Below, piece by piece: positions 1 through 7,661 of a stretch of 13,918 bases of DNA; the first letter of the stretch is position 1; every line of letters begins with the position of its first letter. The stretch covers positions 1 to 13,918 of the forward strand of contig JAESSQ010000136.1 of the NCBI GenBank assembly GCA_016764035.1, in the 5' to 3' direction. Position numbers and translations under genes: made by a program. The notes under the pieces were generated by a model that made no database searches, was not told the DNA's origin, and saw nothing but the letters and a program-made list of their open reading frames with translations. This DNA comes from Gammaproteobacteria bacterium (GTDB taxonomy: Bacteria; Pseudomonadota; Gammaproteobacteria; SZUA-229).

Positions 1-74
1 CCAGATTCTTGCTCGATAAAACCAAAACCTTTAGATTCGTTGAACCATTTAACGGTTCCTGTAGTTGTTGACAT
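1..74 (-). CDS. Cold-shock protein, CspA family (5' end only)
   Basis: Reading leftwards from the ATG at 74-72, the first 24 codons give MSTTTGTVKWFNESKGFGFI followed by EQES. This is the N-terminus of a CspA-type cold-shock domain: beta strand 1 (GTVKWFN) and the RNP1-type nucleic-acid-binding motif KGFGFI. Members are usually about 65-70 residues, so roughly two thirds lie beyond the left edge. They bind single-stranded RNA and DNA and act as RNA chaperones. An AGGA ribosome site lies about 8 nt before the start. Which Csp paralogue this is, and whether it is cold-induced, cannot be told from the fragment, but the long leader upstream fits the regulated members. Confidence 0.93.
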   Translation of the reverse strand, partial: MSTTTGTVKWFNESKGFGFIEQES

Positions 75-237
75 AGTGTTATTTCCTAATCATTAATGAG
101 TAATTGTAGCCTCGGTTGTGAGACTGTTTCGCCGGAAGGTTGCTATTACTTGTAAAAAACAGGACGGTGTACTAAAGCTAACACTATAGAAAAACATCGA
201 AATGGTATTACATAAATATAAGTTGTACTTTCAAGCT
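75..237 (-). promoter_or_regulatory. Long 5' leader of the cold-shock gene
   Basis: If transcription starts about 7 nt after the -10 box at 244-249, the mRNA has an untranslated leader of about 163 nt. That is close to the roughly 160-nt leader of E. coli cspA, which folds differently at low temperature and controls stability and translation. No coding ORF with a ribosome site was seen here. I could not confirm a match to the E. coli cold-box sequence. The role as a thermosensing leader is inference from length and position. Confidence 0.5.
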
Positions 238-243
238 GTGTGA

Positions 244-271
244 ATTATATACAATTTTCCTCTATAGTCAA
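244..271 (-). promoter_or_regulatory. Sigma-70-type promoter for the cold-shock gene
   Basis: On the minus strand, TTGACT (271-266) and a perfect TATAAT (249-244) are separated by 16 nt. This is the best promoter match seen by eye in the window and points towards the cold-shock start at 74. The rest of the 443-bp gap between yaiI and the cold-shock gene (about 272-517) is AT-rich. I see no further gene, hairpin terminator or repeat in it. Confidence 0.65.
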
Positions 272-517
272 CGAATCGTTCCTTTTAATTCAAGTACCTA
301 TCACAATAATGTAAGAATTATCTAAGGCAATTCTCGTGCCAAATTTTCATTGTAACCTCTATTACTGCAATCATTAAAAATTTTCTGATAATCAATAAAA
401 TCAATCAGGGCCGAAATTTCAAATCTTGCTGTAACCACCGAAACGTCCTGAACAAAAAAACATCACTTATACTTTTTTACCAAAATAATAAATATAAATC
501 AATTAGTTACAATTACA

Positions 518-976
518 CTATTTGTCTTTTTGCACATGTTCCGTCAATAACTTATCCAGGTGATTGGCAAATGATTTTCTATCACTTTGGTTCATCGCAG
601 CAGGCCCGCCCGTATCAACACCACTAGAGCGTAAAGACTCCATAAAGTCTCGCATACTTAATCGCGCCTTAATATTGTTGGCTGTATATAATTCACCACG
701 TGGACTTAATGCAAGGCCACCTTTTTCGATAACATCAGCCGCAAGTGGAATATCACTGGTAATAACTAAATCATCTGCCACTAACCGCTTAACAATTTCA
801 TTATCAGCAACATCAAATCCCTGATGCACCTGAATCGAATCAATAAAAGATGATTTTGGAATAGTCATTTGTTGATTAGCAACCAACGTTAGTTGTATTT
901 TAGTGCGCTCAGCTGCTCGGTATAAAATCTCTTTTATTACCACCGGGCAAGCATCAGCATCAATCCAAATTCGCAT
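518..976 (-). CDS. yaiI: YaiI/YqxD family (UPF0178, DUF188) protein
   Basis: The 152-residue product begins MRIWIDADACP, the signature of the UPF0178 family, with D6 and D8 placed like the acidic residues of PIN/NYN-type nuclease folds. The family's other conserved blocks are present: the QGFDVADNEIVKR segment (about 53-65), an ITSDIPLA block (about 73-80), a SPRGE segment and a C-terminal GGP stretch. Length matches the family's usual 145-155 residues. The molecular function is not established; an RNase-like role is inferred from the fold only. It is transcribed away from the HerA-like gene across a 153-bp gap and stands alone on its strand. A purine-rich AGAGAG lies upstream of the ATG. No clear terminator follows it. 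Confidence 0.93.
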   Translation of the reverse strand: MRIWIDADACPVVIKEILYRAAERTKIQLTLVANQQMTIPKSSFIDSIQVHQGFDVADNEIVKRLVADDLVITSDIPLAADVIEKGGLALSPRGELYTANNIKARLSMRDFMESLRSSGVDTGGPAAMNQSDRKSFANHLDKLLTEHVQKDK

Positions 977-1129
977 TTTACTTTTAGCTCTCTGTGTTTA
1001 TTGTGTACACACCTCAAAATGCTTCCACGTTTTTAGCTACGATTTAATTATAATAATTTTACATGTTTTTGTTTCTTTGCTCAGTTCATGATTTAATAAT
1101 GTTTTCTTTTTTTCGTATCGGAGCATGGA

Positions 1130-2620
1130 ATGAACGATTACCCTGGTCTTGTTATTGGCGGCACCACGAATAGTCCTTTTATCATGGACGCAAAAATGGC
1201 AAACCGACATGGTTTAATTGCAGGTGCTACCGGCACCGGTAAAACTATTACACTACAAAATATGGCCGAAGGTTTTTCGCGTATCGGCGTCCCGGTTTTT
1301 CTCACCGATGTAAAAGGTGATTTATCAGGTATTGCGACGCAAGGAAAAGCACATCCAAAAATTGATGCCCGCGTAAAACAACTTGCCATTGAAGATTTTC
1401 AATTTCGTGCAACACCAACTGTGTTCTGGGATTTAATGGGTAAAAAAGGCCATAACCTAAGAACCACGATATCGGATATGGGGCCACTGCTACTTTCTAG
1501 TTTACTCGAACTCAATGATACACAAACCGGCATCTTATACGCCTGTTTTAAAATAGCTGATGATAACGGCATGTTATTACTGGATTTTAATGACCTACGT
1601 TCGATGCTTTCCTGGATGGCAAACAATGCTAAAGAACTTAAAGTGGACTACGGCAATATCTCTTCATCCAGCATCGGGGCTATCCAACGCAAATTATTAA
1701 TCCTTGACGAACAAGGTGCGCAGCATTTTTTTAACGAACCCGCTGTTCAACTCGAAGACTTAATAAAAAAAGACTTCTCTGGAAATGGTCTGGTCAATGT
1801 GCTTGATGTCAGTAAACTCATTCATCAGTCACCAAAACTCTATGCCTGTTTTTTAATCTGGTTACTGGCTGAGTTATTTGAAAACTTGCCCGAAGTAGGT
1901 GACGCCGACAAACCAACGTTTGTTTTATTTTTTGATGAAGCCCATCTTATTTTTGATAGCGCACCGAATGCATTGATAAACAAAATCGAACAGGTGGTTC
2001 GCTTAATTCGTTCTAAAGGGGTAGGCATCTATTTTATTAGCCAAAGCCCTATGGATATACCTGAGGATATTTTGGGTCAACTAGGTATGAAAATACAACA
2101 TGCCTTACGGGCGTTCACGCCAAAAGACAAAAAAGTTGTTAGAGCGGCGGCACAATCTTTCCGACCTAATCCATTAATTAATACCGAACAACTCATCACC
2201 GAGCTCGGCGTTGGCGAAGCGCTGGTCTCGGTGTTAGATGCAGACGGACGTCCTACACCCGTTGAACACGTTTACATTAAACCACCTGAATCACGTATCG
2301 GACCATTAACAGCAAAAGAACGAAAACAACATATTGATAATTCGCCATACAAAGGCAGATATGAGAACATCATTAATCGAGAATCGGCACATGAGCTATT
2401 AAAAGAAAAAGCCTTGAAACGTGCAGAAGAACAAGAAAAAACAGCCAAACAAGCAGCACAGAAAAAAACCAACAAAAGAAAAAAAGGCACGACAACAAGA
2501 CGAAGTAGTCGCCAGACACCGATGGAAGCTATGATAAAAAGCGCCGCCAGAAGTATCGGGAATCAGCTAGGCAGAAAAATACTTCGCGGCATCCTTGGCT
2601 CATTATTTGGCGGTCGTTAA
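1130..2620 (+). CDS. HerA-like P-loop ATPase, DUF853 family (YjgR-like)
   Basis: The 496-residue protein carries a Walker A motif GATGTGKT at residues 32-39 and a Walker B run ending FFDEAH at 267-272 (D269/E270). A later segment with ISQSPMD (about 302-308) sits where HerA/FtsK-type ATPases have their sensor motif. Length and the early P-loop match the DUF853 family (E. coli YjgR, about 500 residues). The C-terminal part, about 420-475, is strongly charged and rich in Lys, Arg, Glu and Gln, so probably helical or disordered and possibly nucleic-acid-binding; a small hydrophobic tail follows. The function of YjgR-type proteins is not known; they differ from true HerA, which travels with the NurA nuclease, and no nurA is nearby. 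GGAG at 1120-1123 is well placed for the ATG. It is convergent with the next gene, leaving only 30 bp. Confidence 0.92.
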   Translation: MNDYPGLVIGGTTNSPFIMDAKMANRHGLIAGATGTGKTITLQNMAEGFSRIGVPVFLTDVKGDLSGIATQGKAHPKIDARVKQLAIEDFQFRATPTVFWDLMGKKGHNLRTTISDMGPLLLSSLLELNDTQTGILYACFKIADDNGMLLLDFNDLRSMLSWMANNAKELKVDYGNISSSSIGAIQRKLLILDEQGAQHFFNEPAVQLEDLIKKDFSGNGLVNVLDVSKLIHQSPKLYACFLIWLLAELFENLPEVGDADKPTFVLFFDEAHLIFDSAPNALINKIEQVVRLIRSKGVGIYFISQSPMDIPEDILGQLGMKIQHALRAFTPKDKKVVRAAAQSFRPNPLINTEQLITELGVGEALVSVLDADGRPTPVEHVYIKPPESRIGPLTAKERKQHIDNSPYKGRYENIINRESAHELLKEKALKRAEEQEKTAKQAAQKKTNKRKKGTTTRRSSRQTPMEAMIKSAARSIGNQLGRKILRGILGSLFGGR

Positions 2621-2650
2621 CCAATCACTCTGTTAAATAAACCTCAATAG

Positions 2651-3409
2651 TTAAAGCTGACCAATTTTTTCCAACGTCGTTAATTTTATATCGTTAATTT
2701 GCGCTATCGCCAATGCACGTTTCAACCGAATCGGCGCACTGCGTCCCATACACATATGTTCTCGATCGCCATTAAACGCATGAACCATACCTTCTATTAA
2801 TGACGGGTTATCAAATGTTTGACTAGAGAGAACCTCCTGCAATTTAATCACCTCATCAGCCACATCTCGCGCTAGCTGATTATGCTCATCCCACAACTGG
2901 CCGACATTACCTGCAACCGCCAGACCAGCGATATTCGTGGTCAGAATATAAACATTTTTTACTACCAGTTCGTGCATAAGTGCTGCAGCACTGCTAAGCA
3001 CCTTAGTAGAAATATCAATAGCAGCCAAAGCATCCGCTACCGTCTGTGCGTATTTTCCATAAATTGGTGACGGGATAATAACTTTGGAATCTTGTCCTTT
3101 CTTTTTCTCAAACCAGACAGATATAACCGTAGGATCAATATTATATCGCTGCCAATCTCCAGGTAATAATTCATTTTGTAGCAACACCAGACGATCTTTC
3201 CATGCCTCGGGCACCAGAGCCAACTGTGTATGTAAATCAGCTTCGCCGACAGCAATAAGCACTAGCTCGGGTAACGCAATAGCATCGGCTACTTGCTGCA
3301 TTTGCATATCACGTGTTACCGGATGTACGCTATAACCGGTACGTAAAAAACCACGTGCAAAAACGCTGCCCATTTCACCCAAACCAACAACAACAACTGA
3401 TTTATTCAT
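2651..3409 (-). CDS. Ketopantoate-reductase-like NAD(P)-dependent dehydrogenase
   Basis: The 252-residue protein opens with a Rossmann fold: VVVVGLGEMG at 5-14 holds the dinucleotide-binding GxGxMG loop. The second half is helical and resembles the ApbA/PanE C-terminal domain. In ketopantoate reductases a Lys and two Asn are spaced K-x3-N-x3-N; here K151 and N159 keep the outer spacing, but position 155 is Ile. I also see no equivalent of the conserved C-terminal Glu of PanE. At 252 residues it is shorter than typical PanE (about 290-310). An oxidoreductase of this superfamily is well supported; ketopantoate as substrate is doubtful. AGAGAAG precedes the ATG. It is divergent from amgK with an 80-bp shared upstream region. 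Confidence 0.75.
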   Translation of the reverse strand: MNKSVVVVGLGEMGSVFARGFLRTGYSVHPVTRDMQMQQVADAIALPELVLIAVGEADLHTQLALVPEAWKDRLVLLQNELLPGDWQRYNIDPTVISVWFEKKKGQDSKVIIPSPIYGKYAQTVADALAAIDISTKVLSSAAALMHELVVKNVYILTTNIAGLAVAGNVGQLWDEHNQLARDVADEVIKLQEVLSSQTFDNPSLIEGMVHAFNGDREHMCMGRSAPIRLKRALAIAQINDIKLTTLEKIGQL

Positions 3410-3489
3410 ACTTCTTCTCTCATTACGTTACAATGTATTTTTAGTGTACATAGTATAACAATAAGAACAGGTAGCCGAGGCACACTAGC

Positions 3490-4473
3490 GTGGAACGTCA
3501 ATTTCAACTTCACCAATGGCTGGAAAGTTTGGCCAAAAACACCTATATCGACCTACAGCCTGCATCAGCAGATGCCAGTTTCAGGCAATATTTTCGCGTT
3601 CGAAATAACAAGAACAACCTTACTTATATCGTGATGGACGCTCCACCAGAAAAAGAAGGCTGCCGACCGTTTGTCGATATTACCAAGCTAATCAGAAGCG
3701 CCGATGTTAACGCACCCAATATTGTCGCCATGGATTTAACACAAGGCTTTTTATTGCTTGATGACTTAGGTAATACACCTTATCTGGAACAGCTAAACCA
3801 TAACTGCGCAGACATGCTGTACAAGGATGCAATCGATGCCTTAATAAAAATGCAGCGCATAGATTCCAAATTACCAACGTACAACGAAGGTCGTCTGCAA
3901 ACAGAATTAGACCTGTTTGAAACCTGGTACCTAAATAAACATCTCGGCGTGCAATTAAACCAGGTGCAAAAATCATCGTTAACAGGTATTTTTAAATTAT
4001 TAATAAACAGTGCAAGAGAACAACCACAGGTATTCGTGCACCGCGATTATCATTCACGCAATCTCATGATTACCGATCACAACAACCCAGGCGTCATTGA
4101 TCATCAAGATGCTGTTATCGGCCCCATCACTTATGATTTAGTTTCACTTTTTAAAGACTGTTATATCGAATGGCCTAAAGAAAATATCGAACACTGGCTA
4201 GATTATTTTCTAGCAAAACTGCCACAAAAACATTCTATCGAAAAAGATACACTGCTTCGCTGGTTTGATTTAATGGGCGTACAACGTCATCTAAAAATAC
4301 TGGGCATCTTCGCACGCCTAAATTACCGCGACGGTAAAGCACAATACTTAAACGATTTACCACTCACACTAAAGTATGTTCTCGATGTATGCGAACAATA
4401 TGACGAACTACAACCATTAAAGCAATTACTCAAAGATACTGCCGTCATAAAAAGTAGCGACGTAACCGCATGA
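3490..4473 (+). CDS. amgK: N-acetylmuramate/N-acetylglucosamine kinase AmgK
   Basis: This aminoglycoside-phosphotransferase-fold kinase has 327 residues and fits AmgK, which phosphorylates MurNAc (and GlcNAc) at C1 with ATP during peptidoglycan recycling. The N-terminal DASFRQYFR (28-36) and MDAPPEKE (about 50-57) are typical of the family. The catalytic loop VHRDYHSRN runs 183-191, with D186 as likely base and N191 as metal ligand. IDHQDA (203-208) supplies the second metal-binding Asp, D204. The start is GTG, with CGAGG about 9 nt upstream; no better ATG lies nearby. Its stop overlaps the murU start by 4 nt (ATGA), so the two are co-translated. In Pseudomonas the same pair is known as amgK-murU. 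The gene assignment rests on motifs plus this linkage. Confidence 0.92.
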   Translation: MERQFQLHQWLESLAKNTYIDLQPASADASFRQYFRVRNNKNNLTYIVMDAPPEKEGCRPFVDITKLIRSADVNAPNIVAMDLTQGFLLLDDLGNTPYLEQLNHNCADMLYKDAIDALIKMQRIDSKLPTYNEGRLQTELDLFETWYLNKHLGVQLNQVQKSSLTGIFKLLINSAREQPQVFVHRDYHSRNLMITDHNNPGVIDHQDAVIGPITYDLVSLFKDCYIEWPKENIEHWLDYFLAKLPQKHSIEKDTLLRWFDLMGVQRHLKILGIFARLNYRDGKAQYLNDLPLTLKYVLDVCEQYDELQPLKQLLKDTAVIKSSDVTA

Positions 4474-5129
4474 AAGCCATGATACTCGCGGCTGGTAGAG
4501 GCGACCGCCTGCGTCCACTCACCGATACAACACCCAAACCTTTAATCAAGGTCGCCGGCAAATCGCTGATCGAATATCACCTGAAAAACCTGGCGGATGC
4601 TGGCTTTAAAGAGATCGTCATCAACACTGCCTGGCTAGCTGAAAAAATACATGCCGAACTTGGCAATGGCGAAAACTATAATATAACTATTCAATATTCC
4701 GATGAAGATGAAGCCCTGGAAACCGCGGGCGGTATCATCAAGGCACTACCGTTATTGGGCGACGAACCATTTCTTGTTATCAACGGTGACATCTGGTGTG
4801 ACTTTGATTTTTCTGACTTAGCTGAAATAAACGCAAAGACACTCGCGCATTTAATTCTTGTTAAGAACCCAGAGCATAACGCAAAAGGTGATTTCGCCTT
4901 GCAGGCTGGATTGATACGTAACACAGGTGACGATATGCACACCTACAGTGGCATCGGTATTTATCGCGCCGAGTTTTTCCAGAAATACAGCCCCGGTCGA
5001 CTCCCGCTGGGGCCTATCATCAGAGAAAAAAGCGATGACGACCTGGTCAGCGGACAACTTTATAATGGCCGATGGACCGACGTTGGTACGGTCGAACGAC
5101 TGCTTCTATTAGAAGAAGAACTTTCGTAA
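4470..5129 (+). CDS. murU: N-acetylmuramate-1-phosphate uridylyltransferase MurU
   Basis: The 219-residue sugar nucleotidyltransferase begins with the activated-nucleotide loop LAAGRGDRLRPLT (6-18) followed by PKPL (22-25), where K23 contacts phosphate. NGD at 105-107 gives the metal-binding Asp107, and WTDVGT (202-207) is the C-terminal motif of this group. MurU joins MurNAc-1-phosphate with UTP to make UDP-MurNAc, the step after AmgK. This route bypasses MurA and in Pseudomonas underlies intrinsic fosfomycin tolerance. Length agrees with MurU (about 220) and is shorter than glucose-1-phosphate enzymes. There is no separate ribosome site; the start lies inside the end of amgK, so translation is probably coupled. 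The phosphatase MupP, also needed in this route, is not in the window. Convergent with the hydrolase, 32 bp apart. Confidence 0.92.
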   Translation: MKAMILAAGRGDRLRPLTDTTPKPLIKVAGKSLIEYHLKNLADAGFKEIVINTAWLAEKIHAELGNGENYNITIQYSDEDEALETAGGIIKALPLLGDEPFLVINGDIWCDFDFSDLAEINAKTLAHLILVKNPEHNAKGDFALQAGLIRNTGDDMHTYSGIGIYRAEFFQKYSPGRLPLGPIIREKSDDDLVSGQLYNGRWTDVGTVERLLLLEEELS

Positions 5130-5161
5130 ATTAAAACTTCTTAACTAGAAAACACCTCTAC

Positions 5162-5968
5162 TTAAGCGCGCGAGACATAATCGGCGATAAGATTAATAAA
5201 CTGATCGGCTTTCTCCACGTGCACCCAATGGCTCGCCCTGGGCATAACAACAATCTGTGCCGACGGGTAACTGGCGACTGCAGCGCTGACATGTTCTTTC
5301 TGAAAATACTCTGATTCTTCACCGCCTATGAAAAGCACTGGATAAGCAATATTCGTCGTATCTATGTCGGTTGGAAAGCTACTGATTTCATCTAACGAAT
5401 CTTTAATAACGGAAAGATTAAGGCGCCACTGATACTTCCCATCTTGTTGCTCATCTTGCGACTTTAAATTTTGTAACAAAAATTGCCTAACACCTTCTTC
5501 AGGAATATCTTTTGCTAGCGCATTATCTGCATCCTGTCGATTAGATACCTTGCCAAGATCAAGTTGCAACATAGCATTAATTTGTGGAGTATGATCAATG
5601 TCATAAGTGACAGGGGCAATGTCGACAACGATTAAATGTTTTATATATTCTGGAAACATATGCGCAAAAGTCATCATAACTTTGCCGCCCATGCTATGAC
5701 CCATAAACGAAGCCTTATCGATAGACAACGTATCCATCAATTGTTTAATATCTTCGGCCATCTCCGCATAAGACATACTGTCGGCATGTGGCGAGCCACC
5801 ATGATTTCTCAGGTCTATATCAATCACCCTATAAGTATGCGCATCCATCAATTCTTTAGCGATAGAGCCCCAGTTAGAAGACGAACCAAATAAACCATGA
5901 ACAATAACTATAGGTAAGCCATAAGGGCGCATGGGGGCGAAATCGGTGTAATTTAAATTAACGGGCAT
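5162..5968 (-). CDS. Alpha/beta-fold hydrolase, YbfF-like esterase
   Basis: The protein has the alpha/beta hydrolase core: an oxyanion-hole VHGLFGSSSNW, an IDLRNHG block, the nucleophile elbow GHSMGG (Ser92 counting from this start) and a C-terminal SHWVH with His247 as probable catalytic His. The VHGLFGS...NW plus RNHG combination is that of YbfF-type acyl-CoA/ester hydrolases (about 255-270 residues). The reading frame is open to an ATG at 6022, giving 286 residues, but that start has no ribosome site and a TATAAT box lies only about 7 nt before it. ATGs at 5980 and 5968 follow a GAGG/GATGAG stretch; the one at 5968 has better spacing and gives 268 residues, closer to the family length. The physiological substrate is unknown. 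Confidence 0.88.
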   Translation of the reverse strand: MPVNLNYTDFAPMRPYGLPIVIVHGLFGSSSNWGSIAKELMDAHTYRVIDIDLRNHGGSPHADSMSYAEMAEDIKQLMDTLSIDKASFMGHSMGGKVMMTFAHMFPEYIKHLIVVDIAPVTYDIDHTPQINAMLQLDLGKVSNRQDADNALAKDIPEEGVRQFLLQNLKSQDEQQDGKYQWRLNLSVIKDSLDEISSFPTDIDTTNIAYPVLFIGGEESEYFQKEHVSAAVASYPSAQIVVMPRASHWVHVEKADQFINLIADYVSRA

Positions 5969-6029
5969 CGGAAAGCTCATCCTCAAGTGGTTGTCATGAC
6001 CAATAACAGGTACTGGTCTCATGTTTAAT

Positions 6030-6035
6030 ATTATA
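6030..6035 (-). promoter_or_regulatory. Possible -10 box for the hydrolase gene
   Basis: On the minus strand this is a perfect TATAAT, immediately upstream of the longest hydrolase ORF. No good -35 sits at 16-18 nt: GCTAAG-like sequence is there, and TTGACC at 6073-6068 is too far. If the box is used, the mRNA starts near 6023, which makes translation from 6022 unlikely and favours the starts at 5980 or 5968. Confidence 0.3.
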
Positions 6036-6109
6036 TATGTTTACAAACATCACTTAGCCGCATCGACGGTCAAGGTTTAATTATTTTTCTCAATAGCAAA
6101 GAGGTACTG

Positions 6110-6670
6110 TTACGTACTCCACAAATTATTCAGTGGAAAACCAAACGAATCAAAAGGTGACTCGCACACTTTATCATCATCCTTATAACTCGCCACTAAA
6201 CACCAGTTCTGGTTTTCCAGCCGATAGGTTTTCAATGTACGCAAATTGGGGTTGACCACCCAAAAATACTTTACCCCTAACCTGGCGTACAGAGGCATTT
6301 TAACGACACGGTCATTTTCCCCTGCTGTAGAACTTAAAACCTCACCGATCCAGTCGGGTACACTTTCGATGACGGCCTGCTCCGATAACGAAGAAAAGTC
6401 TTCACACTCCCAACCCGCAAGATCAGGCAGCAACATATGGTTTTTTATCAATATTTTTGGTTGATCGAGGATTGACCATTCAGGGGCAATGCTTTGCAGC
6501 GCCCAGTCGACATACGTTAACTTAATGCCCAAAGCCGACCTGGCAAAAGCATGCACCAGATCAGGCCCACGCGGAGCGGACTCAACATCTTGCGCAATCT
6601 CTTCTGACGGGCTCTCTGCCAAAGGCTGCGCTGTTTTAGGCGTTTTATCATTTGAACGGTTATCAGACAT
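6110..6670 (-). CDS. Uma2 family (DUF820) PD-(D/E)xK nuclease-like protein
   Basis: The 186-residue protein ends with the typical Uma2/DUF820 half. It has LPDLAGW at 81-87, then VPDWIGEVLSSTAGENDRVVK starting at 104 (D106 and E110 as likely metal ligands, K124 following), then MPLYARLGVKYFWVVNP and a YRLEN strand. The family has a restriction-endonuclease-like fold and is suspected, not proven, to be nuclease or transposon-related. The N-terminal part is odd. After a polar low-complexity stretch (1-35), a TYVDW near 52-56 resembles the family's early TYEDY motif, but it is followed almost directly by the middle of the domain. The usual YELIDGE block and the following helix are missing. It may be a shortened or inactive member. 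It stands alone, with no toxin/antitoxin or restriction partner. Confidence 0.8.
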   Translation of the reverse strand: MSDNRSNDKTPKTAQPLAESPSEEIAQDVESAPRGPDLVHAFARSALGIKLTYVDWALQSIAPEWSILDQPKILIKNHMLLPDLAGWECEDFSSLSEQAVIESVPDWIGEVLSSTAGENDRVVKMPLYARLGVKYFWVVNPNLRTLKTYRLENQNWCLVASYKDDDKVCESPFDSFGFPLNNLWST

Positions 6671-6829
6671 AACATTTATCTCGTTCTTTTATCAATACTG
6701 CAAATTATACAGCGAGAACAATTATTGAATGCGATGATAACGTAATGACAGATGCTTTAAAAGTAAGGTGACGATACGGACATTACACAAGCCGTGCCAC
6801 TACGCCAAGTAAGCAGTGGTGTAACGTGA

Positions 6830-7357
6830 TTAACTATTACGAATTTTGCTATAAAAACGGCTATTGAATAAAAAATAAATCCAGATAACGAAGAAAATAC
6901 CAAAAACTAGCAACGTGTCTGAATCCAGGTTATTTTGAAAATAAGTCATCGACCAATTGTCTTCATCATCAACAAACAAACCTAATATAACTAGGCCAAG
7001 AAAAACACTCATCGCATAAAAGCCTTTATTGCCTTTTGTGGCATCGGCAATGGTTGGTTCGATCTTTTCAACACTACAATAACTTTGATAATGTGACATT
7101 AAATTATCTAGACGGTTAAGCGCGATATTCCGTCGTGCATTTCTCTCTTTATCATTCGTCGAATTATTAACAGCCGTAAGCCAACCGTTTATAAATTCAA
7201 CTTCCTTAAGCGTATCATCAATTTCTTTTTTTACACGTATGTCATCTTTTCGACTTTTTTTCCAGGAGTTGATTACATCAAACAGCTTGATAAAGACGGT
7301 AAGTATCGCTCCGATAATACCAACGATTGCCGTCATGCTTACACTATCTGCTTCCAT
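6830..7357 (-). CDS. Hypothetical membrane protein with three predicted helices
   Basis: I do not recognise a family. The 175-residue product has a hydrophobic N-terminal segment (about 8-29), then a charged, helix-prone middle part (about 31-105; KKSRKDD, DDTLKEVE, NDKERNARRN) that may form a short coiled coil. Two further hydrophobic helices (about 112-129 and 146-165) follow. The layout suggests an inner-membrane protein with a cytoplasmic or periplasmic helical loop. A GGAG site 6 nt before the ATG supports the start. The gene is AT-rich and isolated: 159 bp separate its stop from the Uma2 gene downstream, and a 376-bp gap lies upstream. No function can be given; such orphan membrane proteins are common in accessory regions. 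Confidence 0.7.
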   Translation of the reverse strand: MEADSVSMTAIVGIIGAILTVFIKLFDVINSWKKSRKDDIRVKKEIDDTLKEVEFINGWLTAVNNSTNDKERNARRNIALNRLDNLMSHYQSYCSVEKIEPTIADATKGNKGFYAMSVFLGLVILGLFVDDEDNWSMTYFQNNLDSDTLLVFGIFFVIWIYFLFNSRFYSKIRNS

Positions 7358-7449
7358 GTTTAGCTCCGCTCAAATGTTTCTAAAATTTCATTTAATATAC
7401 TTAACTCACGTTATTTACTGCTTCATACAGATCTAATCGATGCAAACCA

Positions 7450-7595
7450 TTACCAGGCTAAGTGCTCCACTCGCTTGATGACTTCTTGAACACTACCATG
7501 AATGACAAAAAAACGCCGATTCAGAGTTTTTCTGATATCGTTGTCACTTCACGTACAAAAATGATGCAATCACTTATTAGGCGTACTTCCTCCAT
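7450..7595 (-). pseudogene. Possible frameshifted small ORF remnant
   Basis: From an ATG at 7595, preceded by GGTAGG, one frame reads MEEVRLISDCIIFVREV and stops at 24 codons. The frame shifted by one base continues DNDIRKTLNRRFFVIHGSVQ (starting near 7545) and on to ...VEHLAW with a stop at 7450-7452. The joined product would be about 48 residues with protein-like composition, rich in charged and hydrophobic residues. I cannot name a family, and open stretches this short arise by chance, so this is a weak call. Confidence 0.2.
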
Positions 7596-7661
7596 TCTTA
7601 ACCTACCTTTTTCCGGTTAAAATTTCTTTGTTGCTTATGGATTCCTGCTAAGATAATTCTC

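Noticed and set aside
564..824. Plus-strand 86-codon ORF opposite yaiI
   Set aside because: It is the antisense shadow of a well-supported family gene and has no ribosome site or recognisable motif.
1130..2620. HerA-like ATPase considered as part of a HerA-based anti-phage system
   Set aside because: It has DUF853/YjgR length and layout, and neighbours are housekeeping genes with no NurA, Sir2 or DUF4297 partner.
6092..6113. GAG/TAC-rich inverted repeat at the Uma2 stop codon, considered as terminator
   Set aside because: It needs a bulge, overlaps the stop codon and lacks a clear T-run.
6787..6820. Possible hairpin (CCACT...AGTGG) between the Uma2 and membrane-protein genes, considered as terminator
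   Set aside because: The stem is only 5-6 bp with a long loop, and no T-run follows on either strand.
6110..7357. Uma2-like protein plus membrane protein considered as a defence or toxin-antitoxin pair
   Set aside because: They are 159 bp apart, share no known pairing, and neither carries a recognised toxin or effector motif.
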